Of a stretch of 64,000 bases of DNA, positions 1 through 11,635 are shown piece by piece. Position 1 is the first letter of the stretch; each line of letters starts with the position of its first letter. The stretch covers positions 7,255,537 to 7,319,536 of the forward strand of contig NW_022097993.1 of the NCBI RefSeq assembly GCF_002288925.2, written 5' to 3'. The DNA comes from Delphinapterus leucas. Taxonomy: Eukaryota; Chordata; Mammalia; Artiodactyla; Monodontidae. A program made the translations under genes and the position numbers. The notes under the pieces are model-generated. The model had not been told where the DNA came from. It saw nothing but the letters and a program-made list of their open reading frames with translations, and did no database searches.

Positions 1-764
1 AGTTGAGAAAGTTGTTAAAGTACAATTTTAATTGTCACGAGCGTAACTTGCTTAAAGTTTTGATATAATGTCCAGATTTCAAGTAAAGAATCTCAATTTC
101 CCTATCTGATGAAGAGGGGAAGACAACAGCTTTTATGGTGACTTCTTCTATTTCAATGGTTCACTCATAGCCTTGGGGCTTCCATGTGGTTTTACAGTCA
201 CACTGATGTGGCATTGAAGAAACCCAAGTGTGAAGAACCAGTCAGTATTCTCACCAACATTAATCAGCACTGTGGCTTGGCATTTTAGGCTGCTATAGAC
301 ATTTCAGAATGGCTTCTTCACCTATGCCAAAGAAACTCAGTTCTTCTCAACTGCTGCAGGTACTGAGCCTTTGGGTAGAATTGAATGAAAGGAAAAGAAA
401 AAATATGATATAGGCTTACTTCCCTTGCTCTTATTCACATGTGCACTGCATCCTCCTTTTTGATTCCATCATACCAAACAGGACCATGTGAATGATTAAT
501 TCTCAAAAAGCTGTGATTTCTAAAATTAGTTGATTTGGGCACCACAGTTCTGTTTACACTTTTATATGTCAGTAATAACACATGAAACGTCAGCATTTTG
601 AGGAGTCTGGGGTCTGTCCTATTCCTTTGATTTTCTGACCTCTCTTTTGTTTGTAATTCTTTGAAGTCTTCAAGACTTACACTGGTAGCTTGTGTAGCAA
701 CTTAATCTACGATGGCAAGTAATAGAATAATAAAAATAAGTGATGAAAGAAATCTCAGGTATAA
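1..764. other. No gene recognised
   Basis: Moderately AT-rich unique sequence. I see no long open frame, no known repeat family and no RNA gene in it. Confidence 0.6.
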
Positions 765-905
765 TCGAGTACAAAACTCTAATTTTAAGGATGAGGAAAA
801 TGAGATCCAGAGACTTATTAATTGGACAGAGGACACAGTCATTAGTGGTCAGAATGCTAGAATGCTGGAACAAGCCACAACTGGAAACCCATCTCTCTGT
901 ATCTA
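765..905 (-). repeat. Possible MIR fragment
   Basis: The stretch around 790-815 (gatgaggaaaatgagatcca) resembles the reverse complement of the MIR core, which reads gatgaggaaactgaggc. The flanks are too diverged to set boundaries. A short open frame across it has no recognisable protein similarity. Confidence 0.4.
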
Positions 906-1311
906 ATTAATAGCTTTTTTGATTATCCCCTAATGTCTGTTAAAAAAAATGTAACTTATAGAAAATTTTTATACCTACCTGAAAAAATATATCTAAGAAA
1001 GCGTTTAAATAAAAATCAAAAGAGATTAATAGACAGATTGTGCTACTAAAAGTTATATGTATTCTTACTCTAATGCCCAGAGTAAACTGTAATTATATGT
1101 CAAAAAAGTGATATCAATTATAATTTTTATTATAACTTTGTTAGGGTACTTATTTAATGACAACCTTCTAGTGTTTGAAAGATGTTCGATAATCTATTTC
1201 TCTCAAGATTTGCTTAGGGCCATTGAGAGTAAGGAGAAAAACTTATTTCAAATATATTTTCTTTGGGGAGAAAATAGTTAAATATTTTGCTTTTAATAAA
1301 AGAATGGTTAG

Positions 1312-2040
1312 ACTCATGGAATCCCAGAATTGGAAGGGCACATAGGGATTTCTAGTCTAACTTCCTACCCAAAATAGGAATCTCTTCTGCAGTGTCTCTG
1401 AGAAGCAGTCCTATGGTCTCTGCTTGCATATTTCTAGTAATGAGAAACACACTATTTGTGAAGCAGCACTTTTTACCAAGATGTCCTAAAATTCTTCCAT
1501 ATTGAGCATAAGGCAGCCACTTCACCTCAATACTATTAGTTCTTCCCTCTACAGCAAGGGAAAAGTATTTATTTGGGTAGTCATTGCACAGATATTTGGA
1601 GATTGTTATTCTGCCTAAGTGTTCTCTTCTGGTGCACCAGCATTTCAAGTTTCTTTACTTGTTCCATATAAAGCATGGCTTTGCGGTACCCAGTCACTTC
1701 AGCAGTTCCACTGACTAGAGTGATTTATCAGTGTACCCCCAGAAATTGACGCTCACATAATCATTGTAGGTTCCCAACACTCTCTTGTATATTCCAGGTT
1801 CTGCTTACCAGATCAAGTATGGTCGTTTTATTACGCTCTTAGATTAGGGCATTAAGCCTCCAGTACAGTCCTGGCTCATGCTGAGCTTGGGGCTCAATAA
1901 AATATCCCAGATCTTTTCAACATGAAAATCATCTCCCTGATCCAGTCTTGGTGAAATTTGATTCATCTCCCTGATCCAGTCTTGGTGAAATTTGGTCCAT
2001 GAGACGTAAATGCAGAGCTCTATATTTTCCCCTTCTAGTT
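1312..2040 (-). mobile_element. L3/CR1-type LINE 3' remnant
   Basis: Read on the plus strand it opens with tcatggaatcccagaattgg, the reverse complement of the CR1/L3 3' end. Matches to remembered L3 sequence then follow in order: cagatatttggagattgtta, taagtgttctcttctg, ctcatgctgagcttg and cccagatcttttcaacat. The strong divergence fits a mammal-wide relic. It contains a 34-bp tandem duplication. A 98-codon open frame on the minus strand lies in what should be non-coding LINE tail and is probably chance. Confidence 0.8.
1929..1996. repeat. 34-bp tandem duplication inside the L3
   Basis: Two adjacent 34-bp units start at 1929 and 1963 with tcatctccctgatccagtct. They differ at one position. Near-identity inside such a diverged element means the duplication is much younger than the LINE. 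Confidence 0.9.
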
Positions 2041-2464
2041 ATTTTTTTTAATGGTTTGTTTCCATCGTTCTAGGATTTTGAGCTGACATAGACAAGTGAC
2101 AAAGCTTGGTGGGCATCTGGGGCTTATCCCATGTAAGGATAGATCCTGGTATTGTATCTAGTGAAAACTTTGGCCCCTAGGGAGCTTCAGTGGGAGAACA
2201 TCTTAGTCTTTAAGGGACCACACTAACAGGGATAAAGAGGTATTAAAAGGGGAGTAAGGCAGAAGGGAAAAAGTGAAAGGCCTCCAAAGACAAAATTTGC
2301 AATTTTGTCTATAGCTGGCTAGGAATAGGGCATTTAAAAAAGACACACTGATATTTTATTATATAGAACCCATCATTTATGCAAAAAAAACCAAAAGCTA
2401 TAGGAGTAAATTAGGGGTAATTAGTAGAAGAATCTCTGTTATTCTGATTTAAATTTCTTTAGAT
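2041..2464. other. No gene recognised
   Basis: Unique sequence with short A-rich runs. No feature is supported. Confidence 0.55.
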
Positions 2465-2681
2465 CAGGGTTTTTCAACCTCTGCACTATTGACATTTTGG
2501 GCCAAATAATTTTTTGTTGTGGGAAGATATCCATTGAATTGTATAATGTTTAAAGCATCCCTGGCTTCTACCTACTAGGCGCCAGGAGAACTCCTGCCCC
2601 AGTCGTGACAACCAAAAATATATAAGATGCTGCCAACTGTCTTCTGGGGGGAATTAAAGCGACCTTGGTTGAGAACAGCTG
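2465..2681 (-). mobile_element. MER20 (hAT-Charlie) DNA transposon
   Basis: It starts cagggtttttcaacctc and ends ggttgagaacagctg, the expected terminal inverted repeats. Internally it has gcactattgacattttgggc, tgttgtggga and ccagtcgtgacaacc, all diagnostic of MER20 in reverse. At about 217 bp it is close to full length for this non-autonomous family. It has no coding capacity. Confidence 0.85.
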
Positions 2682-3033
2682 GTCTAATTCAGTACATAAT
2701 TAATAAACTACATCAATCACGGTAAAACACATTCTGTTAAATTTGTTGTTAAATAGCCAACAGCAAACATTAATTGTAGGGAACATGACCAAAATAACAT
2801 GTTCCATGCTCATTTCTGTACATGGTCTATATAAGGAATTGTTTATTTTTTACCCCGTGCTTTTATGCTCTTAGAAAGACCTCATGGAAATTTCTTTGCA
2901 AAATCTTTGAAATATTATTAATTAGTTAAGTAAATATTTGCTGAGCTGAGAATGTGTTCCGGGTAGAATTATGCACACTGAATTACAGCAATAAATAAGA
3001 CATAAAAATCCCTGCCTTCATAAAACATACATT

Positions 3034-3092
3034 AATGTGTGTGTGTCTATGTGTGCGTGCATGCGTGTGAATGCAAGTGTGTGCATGTGTGC
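3034..3092. repeat. TG-rich simple repeat
   Basis: Imperfect (TG)n interspersed with TGCG and TGCA units, lying within the L2 region. Confidence 0.85.
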
Positions 3093-3340
3093 TGGAAGTG
3101 AGGGTGAAGAAACAATGAAAATTAAAAAAGAAATCATATAGCGCTACTAAAGCATTGAGGTGCCATGAAGAAAGCTAAAGTAGGTAAGGTATAGGATGAA
3201 GAGGTCCTACGTGCTACTGTAAACTGGTATAGAAGACAGCCTGCTTGAAGAGATGATATTTAGGCAGAGGGCTGAATGATATGAAAGAAGGAACCATGAA
3301 AGTCCTTGGGAAAGAACATTTTAGGCGGAGACAAGAGCAC

Positions 3341-3725
3341 TGTTACGGCCTCAATTGTATCCTTTCCATATTGCAGTGTTGAGGTCCTAACCCCCAGCAC
3401 CTCGGAATGTGACTATGTTTGGAGATACAGCCTTTAAAGAGGCAATTAAGGTAAAATGAGCTCACATGGGTGGTCTCTAATCCAATATGACTGGTATTTT
3501 TATGAGAAGAGGGGATCTGGACACAGACACAGACAGAGATGGTCATGTGAAGACACAGGAAAGGTAGCATCTGTGAGCCAAGGAGAGGGGCCTCAGGACA
3601 AACCAAACCTGCCGACACTCTGATCCTATACTTCCAGCCTCCAGAACTGTGAGGAATTAATTTCTATTGTTTAAGCCACCCAGACTCTGGTATCTTGTTA
3701 TGGCAGCCCAAGCCGACTAATACAA
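3341..3725 (+). mobile_element. Solo LTR, MaLR/MLT1-like
   Basis: It begins tgttacggcctcaattgtat and contains cctaacccccagcacctc, ggaatgtgactatg, taatccaatatgactgg and ggaattaatttctattg. It ends near ccgactaatac. This is the layout of an old mammalian MaLR-type LTR. No internal retroviral sequence or partner LTR is attached, so it is probably solo. The subfamily name is uncertain. Confidence 0.65.
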
Positions 3726-4085
3726 GTATGTCAGCTGTCAAGAGCTCGATATGTTTGCTGAATGGCAGGTAGATCAGACTGAGAAGGGAACAGTGAGTGG
3801 TACGAGATAGGACTGGAAAGACAGACAGGGACTGGATCACGTGGTGATAAGGAAGCTGGGTTTTGTTCCTAGTAAGTGTGAACAGGTTTTTGCACGGGGG
3901 ATTGACATGAGTGACTTAGCAGAGCGAAGCGGAAGCAGAAGACCAGTTCTCAGGCATGTGCTGTAGCCCACATGGACGAGGATGTGGCCTGGGCCTGGCC
4001 TGCTGCTGGTGAAGGAGGTAAGGAACCAACAGATCTTGCTAGAAGTACCGTGTCAAGGAAAGAGAAGCACACAGGAATCCTATGT

Positions 4086-5394
4086 TTTGCTCCTATGTGA
4101 GACGGCGAATGCTGCCTTTCTTTTCTGAGGGGGGAAAACTTGAGGGAAGAATTACCCTAACCCTTGAATGTAGCTTGCTATGTTTTGTTACGTTAAGTGC
4201 ACCAAGAAATATTTTTCCTTTACTTAAATATTTTCAAGTGTAATATTTGTGGGAAATGCAAAGAATATAAAAGTATACGAGAAAAATCTACCTTTGTAAT
4301 CTCACTCCTTAGAGTTGAGCACTGTTAACAGGTCATGGTGCATCTTTCTCGATCTTTTTTAAAGTACATTTAATCAGTATCTATCTCTGTGTCTCGCTAT
4401 CTCTCTGTACACCACACACGCACTTAGACACTGATTTATATCATAATAAAAAAGTGACAAAATTCTCAAAAATCATAGCATTCAATGGAACATGCATTTA
4501 TCTCCTTTTTTTTTTTCTAATAACTTTAAGGGAGCTTGTTAAAATTGTGCACAGAAGGACAGAGAGTGGGTGGTAAAACCACCACTTTGAGGAAAAGAAG
4601 AGTGGCATTCTCAGATGGCAGTATGTGCTGTTATTCTGGGCTCCAGGTTCTGGATCTTTGCTTTCAATTGGATTTGGGTTTTATTAAGGTAAATTTTGCT
4701 CAACGTATTTAAGTGCTGTTTGTCCATAATTTTACAAAAGGATCATTTTGGGGGCCTGGTGAAAAATTATAAATACCAATCAATGGAGCACTTTCTTAAT
4801 TTCTTATTTGATTATTATTATTATTTTAAACACTAGGTATTTTTACATAGTGATCTATTTTTTTCTGACATTTTTATATGATTAAACCAAATGTGAACAA
4901 GGCAATTCAAAAAACCAAATGTACCTGCTGAATTCACCAAGTCTCCAGATGGGAAAAACAGAAATGAACAGATTCCATATAAAACATGCAAAGGAAAGGA
5001 CAAAATAAAGTTAAATTCTTCATCTGAAATAGTTTACCAGATTAAAGTTTGTAACCCATAGAGGCACCATAAAATGAGATAAAGTAAAAAAAATTTATGT
5101 GTGTCATTACTATGTTATTAAGTATCATAGAAGAACATTGTAATATGTTGTGTAAATGCTGCAATAGAGGTTCTCACCATAAAACAGCTGATTCTCCACA
5201 GTCTACGCTGTCCTGTTCTTCTCAATCCCCAAAGAACAAGATGGATATTCTAGAACAAATGAGCTACACAGTGCTTTCAAAGAGAATGAGCAAATTCAGA
5301 CAACCAAATACAGCTCTTGGGGAAGGAAACATAGATAACATAACCTGTATGGGGTCTTTGGGGAGAGGAGTGATGTGTCATCTATGCCAGTCAC
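4086..5394. other. No gene; possible old LINE tail at 4200-4440
   Basis: Most of this stretch is unrecognised. At about 4200-4440 the wording (agtgtaatatttg, ctcctta..gttgagcactgttaac) resembles an old LINE 3' tail, but I cannot fix its family. A 100-codon plus-strand frame at 5097-5399 has no similarity I recognise and runs into the MIR at its end. Confidence 0.45.
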
Positions 5395-5585
5395 TGTGAC
5401 AGCCTTTAAAGCTGACATCCCATTGAGCCCTTACGTAACCCCCAATGAATACTGTCATCCCATTTTGTAGACAGACCCAGAGACATGAAGTGACCTACCC
5501 AAGTTCTTCTACCTAGTACATTGCAGAGCAGGGAGGAATACAGATCTGTTGGATCTCAAGGACCAGGTTTCTTCCTCCATAATCC
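5395..5585 (-). mobile_element. MIR SINE
   Basis: Reverse complement of MIR: cattgagcccttacgtaa, catcccattttgtagacaga, cccagagacatgaagtgacc and acccaagtt appear in the expected order. The element is old and diverged and has no coding capacity. Confidence 0.75.
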
Positions 5586-5741
5586 AGTACCTGCTGCTCC
5601 GCACCCCACTGGGGCTCACCAGAGCACTCATCAGTGACAAGTTTCACATGTATGTCACTTACCTTTAGCTCTTTTATATTAAAATATTTTAAAATTGTAT
5701 TTCCTATTTCCATAACTGCATAATAATACTCATTGTGTCTT

Positions 5742-6166
5742 TTTTATTTTTAATCTCTGATTTTTCATCAACATACTTTTTAAAAAAATTTAAAAAATTT
5801 TATGTTTGGCTGTGTTAGGTCTTCATTGCTGCACGCGGACTTCCTCTATTTGCGGCGAGTGGGGGCTACTCTTCGTTGCAGTGCACGGGCTTTTCATTGC
5901 GGTGGCTTCTCGTGTTGTGGAGCACAGGCTCTAGGTGTGCGGGCTTCAGTAGTTGCAGCATGCAGGCTCAATAGTTGCGGCACATGGGCCCTAGAGTGTG
6001 CGGGCTTCAATAGTTGTGGCGTGCAGGCTCTAGAGCACAGGCTCAATAGTTGTGGCGCACAGGCTTTGTTGCTCCGTGACATGTGGGATCTTCCTTGACC
6101 AGGGCTCGAACCCGTGTCCCTGCATTGGCAGGCAGATTCTTAACCACTGTACCACGAGGGAAGTCC
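5742..6166 (-). mobile_element. CHR-1-type tRNA-derived SINE
   Basis: On the minus strand it starts gggacttccctcgtggtaca and has a pol III B-box-like ggttcgagccc, the tRNA-derived head of cetacean/hippo CHR-1 SINEs. The long body has repeated 'ttgtggc.tgcaggctc' units and an A-rich 3' side at lower coordinates. A 13-bp perfect TSD, ctcattgtgtctt, flanks it at 5729-5741 and 6167-6179. Open frames across it are low-complexity products of the repeat. Confidence 0.92.
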
Positions 6167-6473
6167 CTCATTGTGTCTTAATCATCTTTAAGTCTACGTT
6201 CTCTAGCCCAACTCTTTACACAAAGCGGACATGAAATAGGCCTTATTTGATGGGCTAGTGGAGATTACGCTTTTGGCATCCCAAAGAGAGATTCTCTAAG
6301 ATAATAAAAGGCTATTTTTATTTGAAACTATCTTATATATACACCCTACATCTTAGTTTAATGTACACCTGAAAATAAAACAGAAAGAGAAACATGGAAA
6401 ACTTTTATTTAGAAATGTAAAGGTGAAATCAATAGTTCTCATGCTGTGTAGACGAAAGTTATAATCAGTTCTT

Positions 6474-6617
6474 TTTTTTTTTAACATCTTTATTGGAGTA
6501 TAGTTGCTTTACAATGGTGTGTTAGTTTCTGCTTTACAACAAAATGAATCAGTTATATATATACATATGTTCCCATATCTCTTCCCTCTTGCGTCTCCCT
6601 CCCTCCCACCCTCCCTA
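6474..6617 (-). mobile_element. 5'-truncated L1 3' end
   Basis: The L1 3' UTR is in reverse: a T tract followed by aacatctttattggagtata and ttgctttacaatggtgtg. Only about 144 bp are present. A perfect 14-bp TSD, tataatcagttctt, lies at 6460-6473 and 6618-6631, so this is a complete short insertion made by L1 machinery. Confidence 0.92.
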
Positions 6618-6631
6618 TATAATCAGTTCTT

Positions 6632-7029
6632 GAGAGTTAAATAATTTCTCTTATTGGCTTAATCTTTTCTGTGTTGAAAGAAGTTAAGAATTTTGTTATT
6701 TTAAATTATTTCTCAGTAGTAGTATAATTCATTACTCCTCCTTGAACTGCTAATGATTTATTTTGTAAATAATTACAAAATGTGATGGGTTATTGCTGCA
6801 TATGTATTTCTCTGTCCACGTTTAAGCTGGTACATATAATAACAGATTTTGAACTTTTCTTCACTTCTTTATATTTAACTAATGGAGCTTATCTAGGACA
6901 CAACAGAAGGTGTTTATGCAGGCTAATTGAATAAAATATAGCCAAATTCCTAGTTTTGTAGTGTCATATTAAACAATTGAATAGTATTTGAATTATATAT
7001 TACTTCTGAATCTTAAGTTTTATGATACT
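6632..7029. other. No gene recognised
   Basis: AT-rich unique sequence with no supported feature. Confidence 0.55.
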
Positions 7030-7614
7030 TATAAATAATACATATTTATTAACATATAGAGTATATAATTCTAAAAACAGTTACTGTGAATGTGCATCAT
7101 CTCATGTAGATACAAAATAGGAAAATAATTTTTTTGTGATGAGAGCTCTCAGGAATTACTCTCTTAGCAGCTCTCATCTGTGCCAGCAGCACTCATTATA
7201 CTGATCATGTTGTACATCACATCCCTAGCGCTTATTTATTATACAGCTGGAACCCTTCATCACCATTCAAATATATTAAATTATTATCGACTATATTCCC
7301 CATTGTGTACATTTCAGCCCCATATCTCATTTATTTTGTAACTGGAACTTTGTACCTCTTAATCTCCTCACCTATTTCACTCATCTCTCCACCTCACTGC
7401 CCTCTGGCAACCACCCGTTTTTTCTTTGCATCTCTCTATGACTCTGTTTCTGTCTTGTTATGGTTGCTCTTTTGTTTTGTTTTTTAGGTTCTGTGTATAA
7501 GGGAAATCATATGGTATTTGTCTTACTCTGCCTGACTTATTTCACTTAGATTAATGCCCTCAAGGTCTGTTCATGTTGTCACAAAAGGCAAGATTTCAGT
7601 CTTTTTTACGGTTG

Positions 7615-7725
7615 AATAATATTCTATTATACATTATATATATTATCTATTATATATAGGATATATATATTCTATTGTATATATATAGCTATCTATATAT
7701 CTATCCATATATAGATATCTCACAT
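7615..7725. repeat. AT-rich microsatellite at the L1 TATATA site
   Basis: Degenerate (TA)n/(TATC)n lies between the L1 phrases aataatattctattata and ctttacccattcatc. The L1 consensus has only a short TATATA here. Confidence 0.8.
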
Positions 7726-7900
7726 ATCCTTTACCCATTCATCTATCAATGAGCACTTATGTTGCTTCCATACCTTGGCTATTGTAAATAATGCTCAATG
7801 AACATAGGGGTGTACATATCTTTTGGAATTGGTGTTTTCATTTTCTTCAGGAAAAATACCTAGAAGTGAAATTGCTGGATCATATGGTAGTTCTATTTTT

Positions 7901-8250
7901 TTTTAATTAATTAATTAATTTACTTATTGGCTGTGTTGGGTCTTCATTGCTGCACGCAGGCTTTCTCTAGTTGCGGCGAGTCAGGGCTGCTCTTCGTTGC
8001 GGTGCGCGGGCTTCTCATTGCGGTGGCTTCTCTTGTTGCGGAGCACGGGCTCTAGGTGCGTGGGCTCAGTAGTTGTGGCTTGCAGGTTCAGTAGTTGTGG
8101 CTTGCGGGCTCTAGAACACAGGCTCAGTAGTTGTGGTGCACGGGCTTAGTTGCTCTGTGGCATGTGGGATCTTCCCAGACCAGGGCTCGAGCCTGTGTCC
8201 CCTGCATTGGCAGGCGGATTCTTAACCACTGCGCCGCCCGGGAAGTCCCA
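7901..8250 (-). mobile_element. CHR-1-type tRNA-derived SINE in an L1
   Basis: The minus-strand head reads gggacttcccgggcggcgca and is followed by a B-box-like ggctcgagccc in reverse context, then CHR-1 body repeats. A perfect 14-bp TSD, gtagttctattttt, lies at 7887-7900 and 8251-8264. The duplicated site belongs to the host L1, so the SINE is younger. Confidence 0.93.
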
Positions 8251-8660
8251 GTAGTTCTATTTTTAAGTTTTTGAGGAACCTGCACACTGTTCTCCACAGT
8301 GGCTGCACTAATTTACATTCCCCCCAAAGGTGCACAAGGGTTCCCTTCCCTCCACATCCTTACTCACACTTATTTGTCGTCTTTTTGATACTAGCCATTC
8401 TGACAGCTAGGAAGTGGTATCTCATTGTGGTTTTGATTTGCATTTCCCTGATGATTAGTGATGTTGAGCATCTTTTCATGGGCCTCTTGGCCATCTGTAT
8501 GCCTTCTTTCAGAAAAATGTCTCTTCAAGTCCTCTGCCCATTTTTAATCTGTTTTTTCTTTCCATTGAGTTGTATGAATTTTTGGTATATTTTGGATATT
8601 AAGCCCTTATTTATGAATATCTTTAGTTGCCTGATTTAGATCACAAAATTTTCCCATTGT

Positions 8661-9769
8661 AAACAAAGGATAACTTTTTGCCATTAAGATGGAGACCAGC
8701 AGTCTTTCCTCTGAAAGAAGTAGGGTAAGATATAGACAAAGTTCCACCCAGAAAGGAAGAGGGAGTAGGAAGCCAACAGTTTCTCCCAGGGATTGTGGAA
8801 AGGGGTAGATGGAGATTAGATAAGTGACAAAACTTCTAACTCTAGGCTCAAATCTTAGGGAACAGATTGTGTCGTTTAGTTTAAGGGAAAAACCCAATGC
8901 CGAGGAATGTTAGGCCACTCCCCTTTTGGAACCCTAGAAAGAGTTTGTCTTAGTGTGTGGTCTCAAAAACAACATGGCAGAGGGATAATAGTGGTTTCCA
9001 TTAGAGTAGCAGTAGCAGCAAAAGATGTCTGGAAAAACAAGCTTGTTTGTATCAAGCTGACCTTGGACTGTGTTGTCATGGAAAGGGTCCAGAAATTCTG
9101 ACATGCTCTCTGGATGAAGTGGAATATATTTAAGAATTTGACTGGTGAACTTGCCAGAGGGTTTATCATAGCAGAGGTGACTGGATGTTTCACCAGGACT
9201 GGAGAAAGGCAGATTTGTTGAGGCAGGATGGGATAGAAGTCACAAGCAGACCTCATAGGAGACCCAAGTGCAGGTGAAAGCTACAGTAGGCCTAGTCATC
9301 AAGATATGCAGAAAAGAGAACACAGCTGCCTGGAGGCCAGCAGGGTACAAATGACCAGGTTGACTGGGGACAGCACCATGGAGAGCAGAAATCCCCCCAG
9401 ATGGGAGGAAGGGTAGATGCGTTTTCTTTGCTCATTTGTAAACCAGTGCAGTCCTGTAATTCTGGCCGACAACTTTCTTCAGGCATCTTTTAAAAAATCA
9501 GTTATTTTTCTAGATGGCGACACCACTGAGGCAGGAAGCTCCTTGGAAGCAACACCACCTTGCCACACGCTCTCTGCTTCTGATGACTTTAAAGGGTCGT
9601 GAACCCACTGAATTATTCCTGGGTGGTCCTAATCTGTGGGTGATAGCGCTTCTATCAGGCTCAGCATTTAAGTTTTCCCTTCAGTCTTTAAGAAACATGG
9701 ACGCTGATTCTCTAAATATACCCTAAAATGTCTTTATTTGGCCAATTACATTTCCTTGTCTTTGGTCGA
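8661..9769. other. No gene recognised
   Basis: Mixed-composition unique sequence. Short frames on both strands show no known domain. I could not assign any repeat family. Confidence 0.55.
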
Positions 9770-9885
9770 TTGGTTGATTAATTAACTTATTCAACAAATA
9801 TTTGCAGCACATGTGCCAGGCACAGTGGACAAAGCTGAAACGTCAGACAGGATCTCTGTCCTCATGGAACTCACGTTTGAATTAT
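9770..9885 (-). mobile_element. L2 3'-end fragment
   Basis: In reverse orientation it reads ttcaacaaatatttgcagca, atgtgccaggcacagtg and tctgtcctcatggaactcac, the characteristic L2 3' tail. Confidence 0.7.
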
Positions 9886-10464
9886 TTGGATTAATGTCAC
9901 CGCACAGGCACCATGCAACTCTTGCGTGCATAGTTTCTTCTTTATTCTTCACAAATATTTCCATTGTCAAACAACTCATCCTGTATGGGGTACAACATTG
10001 GTCATTTTTTCTCCACTTTCATTTTTATTTCTTCTATTTTTATTTCTCTTGTAATTTTATGCCTTTTAATAATACTTTCAACATTCTCACTGTGTGTTTG
10101 CACTTCCAGGACCTTATAAAGTCCCTAATGTTTGGAAGATAGTTAAAAATTAATCACTTATAGAGAAAACACATCGACTAATAAAATCCACAATGGCCAG
10201 TTCTATAACAACCTGCTACAAACACTAACACTATGTGTTGGTGATGAGCTTTTGCTCCAAGGCATAGCTTTGTTCTTATCTACGGAAACCTCTGAGTCGA
10301 AAATTTTTTAATTAAAAAAATTCTACTTTTTAGAAAAGGGCCGATTTAATTATTTAATTGAAGTAAAAAGAGATGATAAAGTCGTAACTAGAAAGACAAA
10401 CTTTAATAATTAGAAATTCCTGCTTTTTAGAAACTTATTGCCTGGATGAAGAGACAATTATCTA
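9886..10464. other. No gene recognised
   Basis: AT-rich unique sequence. A 109-codon plus-strand frame beginning in the L2 tail has only low-complexity F/Y/L-rich content. Confidence 0.55.
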
Positions 10465-10847
10465 AAAATAATCAACCTCACTAATCGTCAGGGAAATGCA
10501 AAGCAAAACCGTAATGAGATATCACCTCACACCTGCTGGAATGTCTCTCATCAAAAAAGACAAGAGATAACAAGTGCCGGGGAAGCTGTGGAGAAAAGGG
10601 GACCCTTGTGCACTATTGGGGGGAATGTAAGTTGGTGCAGCCACTGTGGAGAACAGTACAGAGATTCTTCAAAAAATTAAAAATAGAACTACCATACAAT
10701 CCAGCAGTTCCACTTCTGGGTATATATCCAAAGGAAAGGAAAGCAAGATATTAAAGAGATATCTGTACTTCCATGTTCATTGCAGCATTAATCACAATAG
10801 CCAAGATATGTCAATAACTGATGGATGAATGGATAAAGATGTGGTAT

Positions 10848-10850
<3 letters not shown>

Positions 10851-10886
<36 letters not shown>
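10851..10886. repeat. (AC)18 microsatellite
   Basis: Perfect AC dinucleotide run inside the L1, immediately before the conserved catggaatgttattcagcc. Confidence 0.97.
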
Positions 10887-10887
<1 letters not shown>

Positions 10888-11359
10888 ATGGAATGTTATT
10901 CAGCCATGACAAAGAAGAAAATCCTGCCCTTTGTTGACAACATAGATGGACCCTCCTATTTTAACTGGACAAATTATACTAAGTGAAATAAGCTAAACAG
11001 AGAAAGACAAGTCATGCACGGTATCACTTACATGTGGAATCAAAAATAAAAGTCAAAACTCATAGAAACAGAGTAGAAAAGTGGTTGCCAAGGGTTACGG
11101 AGTGAGGAAAATAGGAAAAAGTTGGTTAAAAAGTTACTATGATTTTCACCTATAAGATGAATAAGGTCCTCAGATCTCCTATAAAATATGGTGAGTATAT
11201 TTTATAACACTGTATTGTATAATCAAAATTTGCTAAGAGAGTAAAACTTAAATGTTCACACACACAGAAAGATGTGATGTGATGGACATGCTAATTAACT
11301 AGATAAGGGGAATTCTTTCACAATGTGTACTTATAGCAAATCACCACAAGGTACACTTT

Positions 11360-11567
11360 TTTTTTTTTTTTTTTTATTGGTACGTTGGCCTCTCACTGTT
11401 GTGGCCTCTCCCATTCCGGAGCACAGGCTCCGGACGCGCAGGCTCAGCGGCCATGGCTCACGGGCCCAGCTGCTCTGCGGCATGTGGGATCTTCGCAGAC
11501 CAGGGCACGAACCCACGTCCCCTGCATCGGTAGGCGGACTCTCAACCACTGCGCCACCAGGGAAGCC
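11360..11567 (-). mobile_element. CHR-2-type tRNA-derived SINE
   Basis: The minus strand reads gggcttccctggtggcgcag, then the tRNA-like head, the gccgctgagcctgcgcgtcc body and an A tail (plus-strand T run at 11357-11375). Imperfect 16-bp TSDs, ccacaaggtacacttt and ccacaaagtacgcttt, lie at 11344-11359 and 11568-11583. It is inserted into the L1 3' UTR. Confidence 0.93.
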
Positions 11568-11635
11568 CCACAAAGTACGCTTTAAATATCTTACAATCTC
11601 ATAGGTCAATTATACCCCAGTAAAGCTGAAAAAAA

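Larger units (their letters stand above)
2930..4085 (-). mobile_element. L2 LINE, split by an LTR
   Basis: Reverse complement of an L2 3' end. The part at 2930-3020 matches the 3' tail (aaatatttgctgagc, then aaaaatccctgccttcata). The part at 3100-3340 and 3726-4085 matches the 3' UTR and ORF2 C-terminal region, for example gatatttaggcagagggctg, attttaggcggag and cacgtggtgataaggaagctg. An LTR at 3341-3725 interrupts it, so the LTR is younger. It is highly diverged and has no open frame. Confidence 0.75.
7030..8660 (-). mobile_element. Old L1 3' UTR and ORF2 end, split by a SINE
   Basis: In reverse it carries the old L1 3' UTR (ctgtgtataagggaaatcat, tgacttatttcacttaga) and the ORF2 C-terminal region (aattgctggatcatatgg, gtggttttgatttgcatttc, tgatgttgagcatcttttca). 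A CHR-1 SINE at 7901-8250 interrupts it, and the L1 resumes cleanly after the TSD. It is too decayed to encode protein. Confidence 0.88.
10465..11635 (+). mobile_element. Old L1 ORF2 end and 3' UTR, split by a SINE
   Basis: The plus-strand phrases aacctcactaatcgtcagg, gagatatcacctcacacctg, ccacttctgggtatatatcc and gttattcagccatgacaaag follow L1 ORF2 order. They lead into the 3' UTR and an A-rich end near 11630. A CHR-2 SINE sits at 11360-11567 and a (CA)n tract at 10851. Reading frames are broken throughout. Confidence 0.88.

Noticed and set aside
5802..6098. Cysteine/alanine-rich frames on both strands near 5.8-6.1 kb
   Set aside because: They translate the CHR-1 SINE body. Similar frames appear at the other CHR SINEs.
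8271..8639. 122-codon hydrophobic plus-strand frame
   Set aside because: Antisense to an old L1 ORF2 end.
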